A stretch of 51,108 nt of DNA from Candidatus Binatus soli (GTDB taxonomy: Bacteria; Desulfobacterota; Binatia; Binatales; Binataceae): the NCBI GenBank assembly GCA_002479255.1, contig DLMJ01000048.1, positions 1 through 51,108 on the forward strand, read 5' to 3'. A model generated the notes under the pieces. The model was not told the origin of the DNA and searched no databases. It was given only the letters and a program-made list of their open reading frames with translations. Below are positions 8,611-17,426 of this stretch, piece after piece; position 1 is the stretch's first letter; each line of letters starts with the position of its first letter. A program made the position numbers and the translations under genes.

Positions 8611-9060
8611 ATGCGTCCGATCAGGCTCAAGATTCTCGGCGGTCTGGTGCTCGCAGCCGGCGTCGCCGCGTTTCTCATCTTCATCGCGACCTCAGATTGC
8701 ACAACGGTGACCGGCGCCGACGAAGTCGCGGTCAACGTGTCCGCGATGCGCCCCGGTAGCGCGCGGCTTTTCTCTTACACCGATGACGCGGGCAAGCGGC
8801 TGCGCTTCGTGCTCGCGCGCGGCCACGACGGCAAGGTGCGCTCGGTGTTCGACGCATGCCGCCAGTGCTCCGCGTTCCATCGCGGCTACCGGGTGGTCGG
8901 CGGCGAACTGATTTGCCGGGTGTGCGGGAATCACTACCCAATCGATCGCATGACTGAAGGCAAAGCGTCGTGCGTGCCCGTCAGCCTGCCGCACGAGGAC
9001 GATTCCAAAATCGTACACATCAAGACCACAGACCTTAAAGCCGGGCATGCGCTCTTCTGA
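8611..9060 (+). CDS. Membrane-anchored DUF2318 protein with two CxxC pairs
   Basis: A 149-aa protein with one N-terminal membrane segment (about residues 6-26) and an exported domain. The key region is 'FDACRQCSAFHRGYRV..ELICRVCGNHYPID', giving two CxxC motifs about 20 residues apart plus a His. This matches the DUF2318 family, predicted metal-binding or Fe-S membrane proteins often found with iron/copper transport genes (FtrD-like). The start could be the ATG at 8611 or the GTG directly before it at 8608. It is followed by a Sco-type copper protein, suggesting a shared metal or redox task. It interrupts the run of lpx genes (lpxI side and lpxB side), which is unusual. Confidence 0.8.
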   Translation: MRPIRLKILGGLVLAAGVAAFLIFIATSDCTTVTGADEVAVNVSAMRPGSARLFSYTDDAGKRLRFVLARGHDGKVRSVFDACRQCSAFHRGYRVVGGELICRVCGNHYPIDRMTEGKASCVPVSLPHEDDSKIVHIKTTDLKAGHALF

Positions 9061-9105
9061 CTATCTGAGTAGCTATAGCAAGGTCATTACCAGTACGGAT
9101 ATAAT

Positions 9106-9702
9106 ATGAGTATTCACTGTAATCTCAGATCTCTCGCCATCATCGTAGTAATTACGTCGAGCCTGTTCGCGGCTGGCGGATGCCACCGCGACTCAACCGC
9201 GGGCGGCGCGGCCGCGAGCGTTCTCACTGACACCAAGCTCGTCGATCAGAATGGCAGCCAGGTCTCGCTCGCGTCGCTCAAGGGCAAACCGCTGGTGGTG
9301 GATTTCATCTATACCTCGTGCAAGGGGGAATGCCTGATGGAGACGGCGAAGTTGACGAACGTCGCGATCCGGCTGGGGCCCGACCTCGGTTCGAAGGTCA
9401 CGATCGTTTCGATCAGCGTCGATCCCGAGCATGACGGCCCCAAGCAGTTGCTCGATTACGCGCGTCAGCAGGGGGCGGACAAGAAAGGATGGTATTTCCT
9501 GACCGGAAGTCCCGGGAACATCGATAAAGCGCTGGCGGGCTTCAAGCTCAGCCGGCAAGTCATGCCGGACGGTTCGGTCGGCCACCTGGTCGATATGATG
9601 CTGATCGGACCGGATGGGCGGTTGGTGAACGAATACAATGGCGAAATCGTAAAAGCCCAGGATATCGTCGATGACGTCAGAAAGACTCTGAACAAGGGTT
9701 GA
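9106..9702 (+). CDS. Sco1/SenC-type copper chaperone, probable lipoprotein
   Basis: A thioredoxin-fold protein of 198 aa that typically delivers copper to the CuA site of cytochrome oxidase, or acts as a thiol reductant. It has the hallmark 'YTSCKGECLM' CxxxC pair and the distal conserved His in 'SVGHLVDMMLIGPDG'. The N-terminal hydrophobic segment ends in '..FAAGGCHRDS', where the Cys near residue 27 could be lipidated, though the lipobox is imperfect. No Shine-Dalgarno precedes the ATG at 9106; the preceding bases are AT-rich. No cytochrome oxidase gene is in view. It is paired with the DUF2318 gene inside the lpx operon. Confidence 0.88.
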   Translation: MSIHCNLRSLAIIVVITSSLFAAGGCHRDSTAGGAAASVLTDTKLVDQNGSQVSLASLKGKPLVVDFIYTSCKGECLMETAKLTNVAIRLGPDLGSKVTIVSISVDPEHDGPKQLLDYARQQGADKKGWYFLTGSPGNIDKALAGFKLSRQVMPDGSVGHLVDMMLIGPDGRLVNEYNGEIVKAQDIVDDVRKTLNKG

Positions 9703-9795
9703 GAGATGCAGCATGCGGCGCGGTTCGCTCCCGGCGACTGAATCGCACGGGCAAGCCTATTTGCGGCGTCGCGTTTTTCAATCACAATCCCTTCG

Positions 9796-10998
9796 ATGCC
9801 GTTGAATGCCGAAGCGCCGCCGCCGCTTGGAGAGCGCCTGAAGGAGACCGAACGCGGGCGCCGCATCATGATCGTTGCGGGCGAGGCGTCGGGCGATCTT
9901 CATGGCGGCGATTTGGCGCGGGAAATTCTCGCGCGCGATCCGTCGTGCGACCTGTTCGGAATCGCGGGCGAGAAGATGCGCGCGGCCGGGGTGCGGGCGA
10001 TCGTCGCGACGGAGGACATCCACGGGCTGGGACTTTCGGAACTGGCTTCCACCATTGGGCGCACGATTGGCGCGTTTCGCGCACTGCGTCGAATCATCAG
10101 GCGGGAGAAGCCGGACCTTGTGATCCTGATCGACTACGCGGAGTTCAACCTGATGCTCTCCGGCACGGCCAGGCGCGTGGGCGTGCCGGTGCTCTACTAC
10201 ATCACGCCGCAGGTCTGGGCGTGGCGGCGCGGCCGAATCGACAAGCTGGTAGATCGCGCGGACCGCCTCGCGGTGGTGCTGCCGTTCGAGGCCGAACTAT
10301 TCCATCGCGCGGGCGAGCGCGTTTCTTTCGTAGGGCATCCGCTGCTCGATCGAATCGCCACGGTCCAGAGCCGGGAGGAGACGCTGAAGCGCCATGGATT
10401 CCCCCCGCGCGCGCGGATCATCTCGATCCTGCCGGGCAGCCGCCGCGCCGAAGTTCGCTACCTGCTGGGTCCGATGGTCAAGGCGGCGCGGATTGTCGGG
10501 CGCGATCATGGCCTTGAAATAGCGCTCGCGCTGGCGCCGACCTTGAGCCAGGCCGAACTCGCCGAGGTTGGACGCACGGACCTGGCGGGAATCAGGATTG
10601 TCGAGGGCGACACATACAACATTGTCGCGGCGAGCGAACTCGCGCTGGTCGCGTCGGGGACCGCCACGCTGGAAACGGCGCTGCTCGGATGCCCCGAAGT
10701 TATCGCCTACAAAGTGTCGCCACTTACCTATATCCTAGGGCGGATGCTGGTGACGGGAGTGGATTTTATCGGGCTGCCGAATATCCTGGCGGGCCGGCAA
10801 ATCGTGCCGGAACTGATCCAGGGTGACGTGACTGCGGAGAAGCTCGTACGAGCCGCCGAGCCGCTTTTGAGCGACACGATCCGCGTGGAAACGGTGGCCG
10901 CGCTGAAGGCATTGCGCGAGAAGCTCGGATCGCCGGGAGCGGCGGGGCGAGTCGCGACGATCGCGCTCGAGATGATCGCGTCCAGGATGACCGCATGA
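9796..10998 (+). CDS. lpxB: Lipid-A-disaccharide synthase LpxB
   Basis: Peripheral inner-membrane glycosyltransferase (GT19) joining UDP-2,3-diacylglucosamine and lipid X into the lipid A disaccharide. It has 'IMIVAGEASGDLHGGDLAREI' near residues 24-44, 'IDYAEFNLMLS', 'YYITPQVWAWRRGRI', 'FVGHPLLDR', 'LPGSRRAEVRYL', and the nucleotide-binding C-terminal 'ALVASGTATLETALLGCP' with 'GLPNILAGRQIVPELIQ'. At 400 aa it is slightly longer than E. coli LpxB because of about 22 extra N-terminal residues from the ATG at 9796. The stop overlaps the msbA ATG (ATGA). The 93-bp gap after the Sco gene contains nothing I can identify. Confidence 0.96.
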   Translation: MPLNAEAPPPLGERLKETERGRRIMIVAGEASGDLHGGDLAREILARDPSCDLFGIAGEKMRAAGVRAIVATEDIHGLGLSELASTIGRTIGAFRALRRIIRREKPDLVILIDYAEFNLMLSGTARRVGVPVLYYITPQVWAWRRGRIDKLVDRADRLAVVLPFEAELFHRAGERVSFVGHPLLDRIATVQSREETLKRHGFPPRARIISILPGSRRAEVRYLLGPMVKAARIVGRDHGLEIALALAPTLSQAELAEVGRTDLAGIRIVEGDTYNIVAASELALVASGTATLETALLGCPEVIAYKVSPLTYILGRMLVTGVDFIGLPNILAGRQIVPELIQGDVTAEKLVRAAEPLLSDTIRVETVAALKALREKLGSPGAAGRVATIALEMIASRMTA

Positions 10999-12788
10999 GG
11001 CTGCTTACCCCATTGCAATGGCGACTGTACGGCTACCTCCGCCCATACCTGTTCCCGTACGTGCTGTTGCTTGGAATCGCGATGGGCCTGCTGGCGGCGG
11101 CCACCGGCGGGATCCCACTCCTCACGAAGTGGGTGGTCGATCTGGGCACTAATCTCGGAGTCACTCATCAGCTCGATGCGCACGGCGCCTTGAAGCTGCG
11201 CGAATACTCGCTGGTGCTCGCGGGATTATTTTTGCTGCGCGCGATCGCCAATTTTTCCGACGACTACCTGAGCGCATACATCGCCCAGAAGATGACGATG
11301 GATATCCGGGGCGACCTGAACGAGAGCCTGCAACGCCAGTCGCTGAGTTTTTTCAATCGTACGCCGACGGGCGTGATGGTTTCGCGAGTCATCAGCGACG
11401 TCAGCCTGGTGGTGTCGAGCCTGAGCGACGGCGTGTTTTCGTTCGTCGGCGGTGGCATGTCGGTGATCACGTTGCTGGCGGTGGCCTTCCACATGGATTG
11501 GCAGCTCGCGATCATTGCGTTTATCGGTTTTCCAATCGTGGTGTTGCCGATCGTCAGTCTTTCCAAGAAAGTCCGCCGCGAAACCAAAAATCAGCAGAAA
11601 CAATTGAGCGGTTTGCAGTCGCTGCTGGTTGAAACCTTCCAGGGAAACCGCGTGGTCAAGGCCTTCGGAATGGAAGATTACGAGCGCGCGCGTTTCAATC
11701 GGGAGCTCAAGCGGCTGTTCCGAATCTTCATGCGGGTGGCGCGGATCAAGGCGCTTACCGGACCGATGATCGAGGCGGTGGGCGCGTTCGCGGTCGTCGC
11801 GGTGGTCTGGTGGGCGGTGGGATCGCTGCAGGCGGGCACGCGCACGTTGGGTCAATTCGCGGGGTTCTTTGCGGTCATGATTCTCGTGTACCCGCCGTTC
11901 AAGAGCGTCAGCAAGACCAATAACACTATCCAGCAGGGGCTGGCCGCGGCCGAACGCGTCTTCGAGATGATGGATCATCCGAGCGAGGTTCCCGACGATC
12001 CCGATGGAATCGAGCTGCGGCCCGGCCCGCATAGCGTCGCGTTCGAGAACGTCAGTTTCCGGTACGGCGACGAATGGGTGCTGCACGATATCAACCTGGA
12101 GATCGGGGTCGGCAGGGTTGTGGCGCTGGTGGGGATGAGCGGCGGCGGCAAATCCACGATGGCGGATTTGATTCCGCGCTTTTACGACGTACAGCAAGGA
12201 CGCGTCACGGTTGACGGAATCGACATACGCAAGCTGCGGCTTAAGTCGCTGCGCGCGGAAATCGGTCTGGTCACGCAGAGCACGTTTCTGTTCGACGACA
12301 CGATTCGCGCCAATATCGCGTACGGCAGCAGCGACAAGCATCTCGAGCGCGTAATCGCGGCCGCCAAGCTCGCCAACGCTCACGACTTCATCACCCGCCT
12401 GCCCAACGGTTACGAGACGATGGTGGGCGAACGGGGCGTGCGCATATCGGGCGGAGAGCGGCAGCGAATCGCGATCGCGCGGGCGCTGCTCAAGGACGCG
12501 CCGATTCTGATCCTGGACGAGGCAACCTCGTCGCTGGATTCGGCGGCCGAACGATCCGTGCAGGAAGCGCTCGAGCATCTGATGGCAAATCGCACGACGC
12601 TGGTGATAGCGCATCGGCTGTCCACGGTGCGCCGGGCAGACCGGATCGTCGTAGTCGTTCACGGCCGGATAGTTGAGGATGGAACGCACGACGAATTGTT
12701 TGCGCGCGGGCAGGAGTACCGAAAGCTCTACGACCTTCAATTCATGTCCCCCGAAGACCTGGCCGGCAACGGCGGTCTCGTTAACTGA
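10995..12788 (+). CDS. msbA: Lipid A export ABC transporter, MsbA type
   Basis: Half-transporter that flips lipid A-core across the inner membrane. The 597 aa hold an N-terminal six-helix ABC membrane domain (about 20-320) and a C-terminal ATPase. The ATPase shows Walker A 'GMSGGGKST', Q-loop 'VTQSTFLFDDTIRANI', signature 'ISGGERQRIAIARALL', Walker B 'ILILDEATSSLD' and the switch 'IAHRLSTV'. The start overlaps the lpxB stop as ATGA, so translation is coupled. Position between lpxB and waaA/lpxK supports MsbA over other lipid or multidrug exporters of the same fold. Confidence 0.93.
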   Translation: MRLLTPLQWRLYGYLRPYLFPYVLLLGIAMGLLAAATGGIPLLTKWVVDLGTNLGVTHQLDAHGALKLREYSLVLAGLFLLRAIANFSDDYLSAYIAQKMTMDIRGDLNESLQRQSLSFFNRTPTGVMVSRVISDVSLVVSSLSDGVFSFVGGGMSVITLLAVAFHMDWQLAIIAFIGFPIVVLPIVSLSKKVRRETKNQQKQLSGLQSLLVETFQGNRVVKAFGMEDYERARFNRELKRLFRIFMRVARIKALTGPMIEAVGAFAVVAVVWWAVGSLQAGTRTLGQFAGFFAVMILVYPPFKSVSKTNNTIQQGLAAAERVFEMMDHPSEVPDDPDGIELRPGPHSVAFENVSFRYGDEWVLHDINLEIGVGRVVALVGMSGGGKSTMADLIPRFYDVQQGRVTVDGIDIRKLRLKSLRAEIGLVTQSTFLFDDTIRANIAYGSSDKHLERVIAAAKLANAHDFITRLPNGYETMVGERGVRISGGERQRIAIARALLKDAPILILDEATSSLDSAAERSVQEALEHLMANRTTLVIAHRLSTVRRADRIVVVVHGRIVEDGTHDELFARGQEYRKLYDLQFMSPEDLAGNGGLVN

Positions 12789-12841
12789 TACTCACTGATC
12801 GTAAATTCGAATCGTCAGGTGTGCGGATCGACGAGGCTTCG

Positions 12842-14110
12842 ATGCTAAGCGCGCTGTACAATTTGTTGTGGTATCCGGCGCTGCCGTTTGCGCTGCTGGC
12901 CGCGCATCCTGCGAACATGCGGGACTATCGCGAGCGGATGGGGCACGGCGATTTTCCGGATGCCACGGGCGCACCGCGAATCTGGATTCATGCGGCCTCG
13001 GTCGGCGAGATCGAAGCGATTCGCCCGGTCGCCAACGGTCTGCTCGAACACTATCCGGGCGCAATCATGGCAATCACCGCGATGACGGCGGCGGGCCGTG
13101 AGGCGGCCAAGCGTCGAATCCCGGGGGCGGCGGCGTGGATGCTTGCGCCGCTGGACAATCAGCGCGCGGTGCGATCCTTTCTGGAGCGCGTGCAGCCGAG
13201 CGTGGTGCTGATCACCGAGACTGAAATCTGGCCCAACTACTTCATCGAATCCGCGCGGACGGGCGCGACGATCGCGGTGGTCAACGGCCGGATGTCGGAG
13301 CGATCGTTGCGTCGTTACCTGCGCGCGCGCGGCCTGTTTGAAGATGCGCTCGGCCGCGCAACCTTGATTCTGACGCAGAGCCGCGAAGACGCGCGGCGTT
13401 ACGCGAAGTTCGATCTCGCGGCAAAAGTGGTAGTCACCGGCAACACCAAAATCGAAGCGGCGCAGGCGCAGATGGCGAATGAAGAACCAATTCGTCCTGA
13501 GCTGATGGCGTTTGCACCCGGGCGAAAAATCTTTATCGCGGGATCGACGGCAGTGGGCGAAGACGCCGTGATTGCGGACGCTTACCGTGAACTGCGCAAG
13601 GACTTTCCGCAGCTCGCGCTGACGATAGCGCCGCGCCATCTCGAGCGCACGCCGGAGATCGAAAAGGCGCTGCACGCGGCCTCGCTCGATTACGTCAAGG
13701 CGTCGGAACTCAATTCACCGGGCGCGGCGCGCGCCGCGGACGTTTTGATCCTCGACACCATGGGCGAGCTGCGCAGCTTCTATCGTCGCGGATCGATCGC
13801 GTTTGTCGGCGGCAGCCTCGCGCCGGGACGCGGCGGGCAAAACCCGGCCGAGCCCGCGTTGGCCGATGTCCCGGTCCTGATCGGTCCGTATCACGAGAAC
13901 CAGCAGCAGATAGTGTCGTCGCTGGTCAGTTCCGGCGGCGCACGAATCGTCAAAAACTCGCGCGACATAATCGGCGAAACTTCGCAATGGCTCGCCGACG
14001 ATGAGGCGCGACAACGTGCGGGCCAACGCGCGCGCGCCGCAGTGAGCAGGTCGTCGGGCGGTGCGCGGTTCGCCTTGAAGCAGCTCGAAGGGCTCATTAA
14101 TCTCGGCTGA
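12842..14110 (+). CDS. waaA: 3-deoxy-D-manno-octulosonic acid transferase (Kdo transferase)
   Basis: GT30 enzyme that adds Kdo from CMP-Kdo to the lipid A precursor at the inner membrane. The ATG at 12842 gives 422 aa; a GTG at 12821 in the same frame would add seven residues. The N-terminus is a membrane anchor ('LYNLLWYPALPFALLAA'). Then come 'WIHAASVGEIEAIRPV', the GT30 motif 'ITETEIWPNYF', 'VVNGRMSERSLRRYLR', 'VTGNTKIEAAQ', 'FIAGSTAVGED', 'IAPRHLERTPEIE', and the C-terminal 'FVGGSLAPGRGGQNPAEPA' with the conserved Gly-rich and Glu residues. Flanked by msbA and lpxK, as in many genomes. Confidence 0.95.
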   Translation: MLSALYNLLWYPALPFALLAAHPANMRDYRERMGHGDFPDATGAPRIWIHAASVGEIEAIRPVANGLLEHYPGAIMAITAMTAAGREAAKRRIPGAAAWMLAPLDNQRAVRSFLERVQPSVVLITETEIWPNYFIESARTGATIAVVNGRMSERSLRRYLRARGLFEDALGRATLILTQSREDARRYAKFDLAAKVVVTGNTKIEAAQAQMANEEPIRPELMAFAPGRKIFIAGSTAVGEDAVIADAYRELRKDFPQLALTIAPRHLERTPEIEKALHAASLDYVKASELNSPGAARAADVLILDTMGELRSFYRRGSIAFVGGSLAPGRGGQNPAEPALADVPVLIGPYHENQQQIVSSLVSSGGARIVKNSRDIIGETSQWLADDEARQRAGQRARAAVSRSSGGARFALKQLEGLINLG

Positions 14111-14113
14111 CTG

Positions 14114-15232
14114 ATGCCCTCAAGCGAGCCGAGTCCGAATCGCCCACGAATCGAGCGATTGTGGCAGCGGGATCTTCCCGCTCCACTTCTTCCAATTTGG
14201 TTCGGGCTCGCGGCTGCGGCGGGATTCTACCGAGTCGGCGTGGCCGCACGTCATCTGTACTGGCGGATGATGAAACGGCGGGCGCCGGTGATGACGGTGA
14301 GCGTGGGCAATCTGACGGTCGGCGGAAACGGCAAGACGCCGTTCACGTTGTTTCTCGCCAAGCGCTTGCAGAGCCACGGCCTGCGCGTCGGAATCGTGAG
14401 CCGCGGCTACCGACGCCCGCGATCCAAAGCGCGCGCCGAACTGGTGGCTGACGGCGGCGCATTGAAAATCTCACCGGACGATGCGGGCGATGAACCGGCG
14501 ATGATGGCGAAGTCGTTCACCGGTCCGATTGCGGTTGCGCGCCGGCGCATCGACGGCGTCGAGCTGCTACGCAAGCTCGGTCCGCTCGACGCGGTGATCC
14601 TGGACGACGGCTTTCAGCACGTGCGCTTGAATCGCGACGTGGATCTCGTGCTGGTGAGCAACGAGCGCGGCTTTGGCAATGGCTGGATGATCCCGGCCGG
14701 ACCGATGCGCGAACCGATCCGCGCGGTCGGGCGCGCAGACGCGATCGTGGTGATGAACTTCGGAATTGGCGCGTCGGCAATTCGACCGTCCCAGATGAAG
14801 AAACTAACCGCGCGCAAAATACTTCACGCGTCGGTGCGGCCGCGCGCCTTCCTGGTCGCCGAGCAGGGGGTGTGGCGCGAAACCCCGCTGGGACTGGGGG
14901 GACGACGCGTGCTGGCGGTGAGCGGTCTGGCGGATTCAAGCGCGTTCTATGCGATGCTGCGCGAACTCGACGCGGACCTGGTCGGCGTTTTTGAATATCC
15001 GGACCATCACGCCTACACGAACGCTGACTGGCAGGCTATGGTGAATGCGATGCGCGACACCGACCTGGTCGTCACGACCGAGAAGGACCTGGTCAAGCTG
15101 GAGCGGTTTCCGTTCCCGCGCGATTCGCTATACGCTCTCAGGCTTGAAGTAACGATGGACGCGGCTGATGCGCGCGCGCTCGACGAGTTGATACTGGGCC
15201 GCATGACCGCAGCGGCGGCGGCGCATGCATAG
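14114..15232 (+). CDS. lpxK: Tetraacyldisaccharide 4'-kinase LpxK
   Basis: Membrane-bound P-loop kinase that phosphorylates the 4' position of the lipid A disaccharide. An N-terminal membrane-associated helix ('LPIWFGLAAAAGFYRVGVAA') precedes 'VSVGNLTVGGNGKTPFTLFLA', which contains the Walker-like GGNGKTP loop. 'GIVSRGYRR', 'GDEPAMMAK', 'AVILDDGFQH' (catalytic Asp) and 'VVTTEKDLVKLERF' follow. The 372-aa length fits the family. The start lies 3 nt after the waaA stop. One of the most secure calls in the operon. Confidence 0.96.
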   Translation: MPSSEPSPNRPRIERLWQRDLPAPLLPIWFGLAAAAGFYRVGVAARHLYWRMMKRRAPVMTVSVGNLTVGGNGKTPFTLFLAKRLQSHGLRVGIVSRGYRRPRSKARAELVADGGALKISPDDAGDEPAMMAKSFTGPIAVARRRIDGVELLRKLGPLDAVILDDGFQHVRLNRDVDLVLVSNERGFGNGWMIPAGPMREPIRAVGRADAIVVMNFGIGASAIRPSQMKKLTARKILHASVRPRAFLVAEQGVWRETPLGLGGRRVLAVSGLADSSAFYAMLRELDADLVGVFEYPDHHAYTNADWQAMVNAMRDTDLVVTTEKDLVKLERFPFPRDSLYALRLEVTMDAADARALDELILGRMTAAAAAHA

Positions 15233-15265
15233 AAGACGAAAGAAAATGCTTGGAGGATTTCCGCG

Positions 15266-15436
15266 ATGGCGCTGAGTCAGGAATTGCTCGACATCCTGGC
15301 GTGCCCGAAATGCAAGGGCGACCTGCATCTCAACGACAAGCAGGACGGCCTGGTCTGCAGCGCTTGCAGACTCGAGTATCCGGTGCGCGATGACATTCCG
15401 ATCATGCTGATCGAGGAAGCCAAACCGATCGCGTGA
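15266..15436 (+). CDS. Trm112-like small zinc-ribbon protein
   Basis: A 56-residue protein beginning MALSQELLDILACPKCKG, with two CxxC pairs ('CPKC' at 13-16 and 'CSAC' at 31-34), 'LEYPVRDDIPIML' and a C-terminal 'EEA'. This is the YcaR/Trm112 family, common beside lpxK and kdsB in Gram-negatives. Related Trm112 proteins are small activators of methyltransferases, but the bacterial role is unclear. A good Shine-Dalgarno (TGGAGGA, 15251-15257) stands 8 nt before the ATG. The stop overlaps the GTG of the following glycosyltransferase by 4 nt (GTGA). Confidence 0.88.
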   Translation: MALSQELLDILACPKCKGDLHLNDKQDGLVCSACRLEYPVRDDIPIMLIEEAKPIA

Positions 15437-16662
15437 CCACTGCGCGGCGCGCGGCCAGCCTGCCTTCCGCGATGAAAACGATCGACTCCCCGCGCGCCCG
15501 CCGGTTCGCATGGCTCGCGATGGGCATCTACATCGTCGGGCTCGGCATCTCGGCAACGCTTCGGGCGCAGGGCGACTTCAACGTTTACTATCGCGCGGGG
15601 CATCGCGTACTTTACGGCCTCGCGATCTATCCGCCGGCCGACTCCGATCGTTTTCTCTACGCACCGATCTTTGCGATCGGGTTCGCGCCGCTCGCGGCGC
15701 TCCCACGCCATGTTGCGCAATTTGTCTTCTTCGCAGTCAACGCATTTTCGCTGATCGAATTGATTTTAGGCGCGGGCGTGATTCTGTTCGGCCGTGAGCG
15801 GCGATTGCCGGCCGCGCTGATCGTTGTCCCCGTGTTGCTGTCATCCCGGTTCATCGACAACAACATCGAACACGGCCAGATAAATCTTCCGACCCTGGCG
15901 TTGATCGTGTGGGCGATCGTTTACGCCGACGAGTCTCGCGATGCGTGGGCGGGCCTGATGCTTGCGACGGCGATACTGATCAAGCCCTTCGGATTGCTGG
16001 CCGCGCTTCATCTTGCCATTCGCCGGCGCTTCGCCCCGCTCGGATGGGCGGCGGCGGCGGGAATCGCGCTGCTCGTCGTGCCAATCGTGATCTTTGGGCC
16101 GCGCGGATGGATCGATCAAACCGGCGCGTACCTGAACGCGATCGTTTCGATGACGAATCGATATCGCACGATGCTCACAAACCAGTCGGCCGTGTCGGCG
16201 GTCGCGCGCCTGATGAGTCTTCGCGGCGGGGCTGAGGTGGAAACGTCGGCTGCCGCAACGATTGCCGGAATGGGGCTCGAAATACTGCTCGTCGCGGCAG
16301 TATCGCTCTGGGACGCGATGAGCAATGAGTGCGGAAATTTCGCGAGCCGCCTCGCGCTGTGCGGCTTGTTCTGCCTGATGCCCTCGTTCGCGCCGATTTC
16401 GTGGAAAAGCTATTACGCGGCGATGCTCGTGCCGTACATGGCTCTGACCGCGGCGCTGTGGACCGATCGTACTGCCGGGGAGAGCCCGTTGATTTCCGCG
16501 TGGACGCTGTTCGCGCTTTCCTTGTTGCTCAATCTTGCGACGGGAAACTATTTGAACCGCATCGCCCTCTTTTACTCGGCGCATTTCCTTTCGTCGTTGC
16601 TCGCGCTTGCCGCCGTGTTCGCATTGTGGCTTCGAAGCGGGAACGAGACATCCAAAGCGTGA
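15433..16662 (+). CDS. GT87-type (DUF2029) polyprenol-sugar glycosyltransferase, membrane protein
   Basis: A 409-aa polytopic membrane protein with about ten hydrophobic segments. It has the DUF2029/GT87 features: an N-terminal helix, then 'DFNVYYRAGHRVLYGLAIYPP' (Asp/Tyr motif in the first outer loop), 'FLYAPIFAIGFAPLAALP', 'NIEHGQINLPTLALIV' and 'ILIKPFGLLAALH'. Such enzymes add hexoses or pentoses from polyprenyl-phosphate donors on the outer face of the inner membrane. The GTG at 15433 overlaps the Trm112-like stop; an ATG at 15472 is an alternative. In this operon it may decorate the LPS core, but the substrate cannot be read from sequence. It is only distantly similar to the GT87 gene at 37284. 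Confidence 0.82.
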   Translation: MTTARRAASLPSAMKTIDSPRARRFAWLAMGIYIVGLGISATLRAQGDFNVYYRAGHRVLYGLAIYPPADSDRFLYAPIFAIGFAPLAALPRHVAQFVFFAVNAFSLIELILGAGVILFGRERRLPAALIVVPVLLSSRFIDNNIEHGQINLPTLALIVWAIVYADESRDAWAGLMLATAILIKPFGLLAALHLAIRRRFAPLGWAAAAGIALLVVPIVIFGPRGWIDQTGAYLNAIVSMTNRYRTMLTNQSAVSAVARLMSLRGGAEVETSAAATIAGMGLEILLVAAVSLWDAMSNECGNFASRLALCGLFCLMPSFAPISWKSYYAAMLVPYMALTAALWTDRTAGESPLISAWTLFALSLLLNLATGNYLNRIALFYSAHFLSSLLALAAVFALWLRSGNETSKA

Positions 16663-17405
16663 GACCGCCTTCGCAAATGAAATTGAGCTCCGATCCGAAC
16701 TTCTCGGCGTTCAGGATCGGACGCCGGGAGCTGGTGATTCATCGCGACATCGCCTCTCATGCCGCGGAGATCATGCAAAAGCTCGGCGAGCTGACATCCG
16801 CGGCGCAAGCGGGCGCGGGAAATCGCCGGAGCGCATTTCGGCTGAACCTCGCGGGCGGGCTCGAGCTGTTCGCGCGCCGGGGGCGTCGCGGCGGAATGAT
16901 TGGATCGATCCTCAGCGACGTTTACATGGGCGTGACGCCGCGCCCGCTGAATGAACTCGCCCTGACGGTTGAAGCGATGCGGCGCGGAATTCCAGTGGCG
17001 GAGCCGATGGGCGCAATGATCGAATGGATCGGTCCCGCTCTTTATCGAGGATTTTTTCTGACTCGTGCGGTGCGCGGAATGACGCTATGGGAATTCGTGA
17101 AGACGGACGACGATCCGATCGTTCGCGCTCACGTTCTCGGGCAAGCGCGCGCAGCGATCGATGCGATGCACAACAAGGGGCTCTTTCACGCCGATCTCAA
17201 TCTGCACAACTTGCTGGTGACGCAAGCGCGAGAGAGTTTCACCGTGATTATTATCGACCTCGACAAGTCGCGGCTCTTCGATGCGCCGTTGCCGGCTGCG
17301 ATCCGCCGGGCGAACGCGGCGCGCTTGATACGGTCTGCGCGCAAGCTCGATCCGTCCGGGCAATTTCTCGACGCCGCCGCGCTGTCGATCCTGAATCTGG
17401 AGTGA
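16659..17405 (+). CDS. Lipopolysaccharide kinase (Kdo kinase/InaA-like)
   Basis: A 248-aa protein-kinase-fold enzyme. The catalytic loop is 'GLFHADLNLHNLLV' (HxDLxxxN) and the metal-binding Asp lies in 'VIIIDLDKSRL'; 'RGFFLTRAVRGMTLWEF' sits ahead of it. This pattern is shared by KdkA (3-deoxy-D-manno-octulosonate kinase) and WaaP/InaA LPS kinases, which phosphorylate inner-core sugars. The GTG at 16659 overlaps the preceding stop by 4 nt; an ATG at 16677 is also possible. The reading frame is open for another 330 nt upstream, but that part lies inside the GT87 gene and is not real. It closes the lpx/LPS operon and is followed by the convergent ridA. Confidence 0.82.
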   Translation: MRPPSQMKLSSDPNFSAFRIGRRELVIHRDIASHAAEIMQKLGELTSAAQAGAGNRRSAFRLNLAGGLELFARRGRRGGMIGSILSDVYMGVTPRPLNELALTVEAMRRGIPVAEPMGAMIEWIGPALYRGFFLTRAVRGMTLWEFVKTDDDPIVRAHVLGQARAAIDAMHNKGLFHADLNLHNLLVTQARESFTVIIIDLDKSRLFDAPLPAAIRRANAARLIRSARKLDPSGQFLDAAALSILNLE

Positions 17406-17426
17406 TCTGAGGCGACGGGCGCGAGA

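Noticed and set aside
9076..9111. TATAAT directly before the Sco gene ATG as a promoter
   Set aside because: A -10 at 9100-9105 would start transcription inside the gene, and no acceptable -35 lies 16-18 nt upstream.
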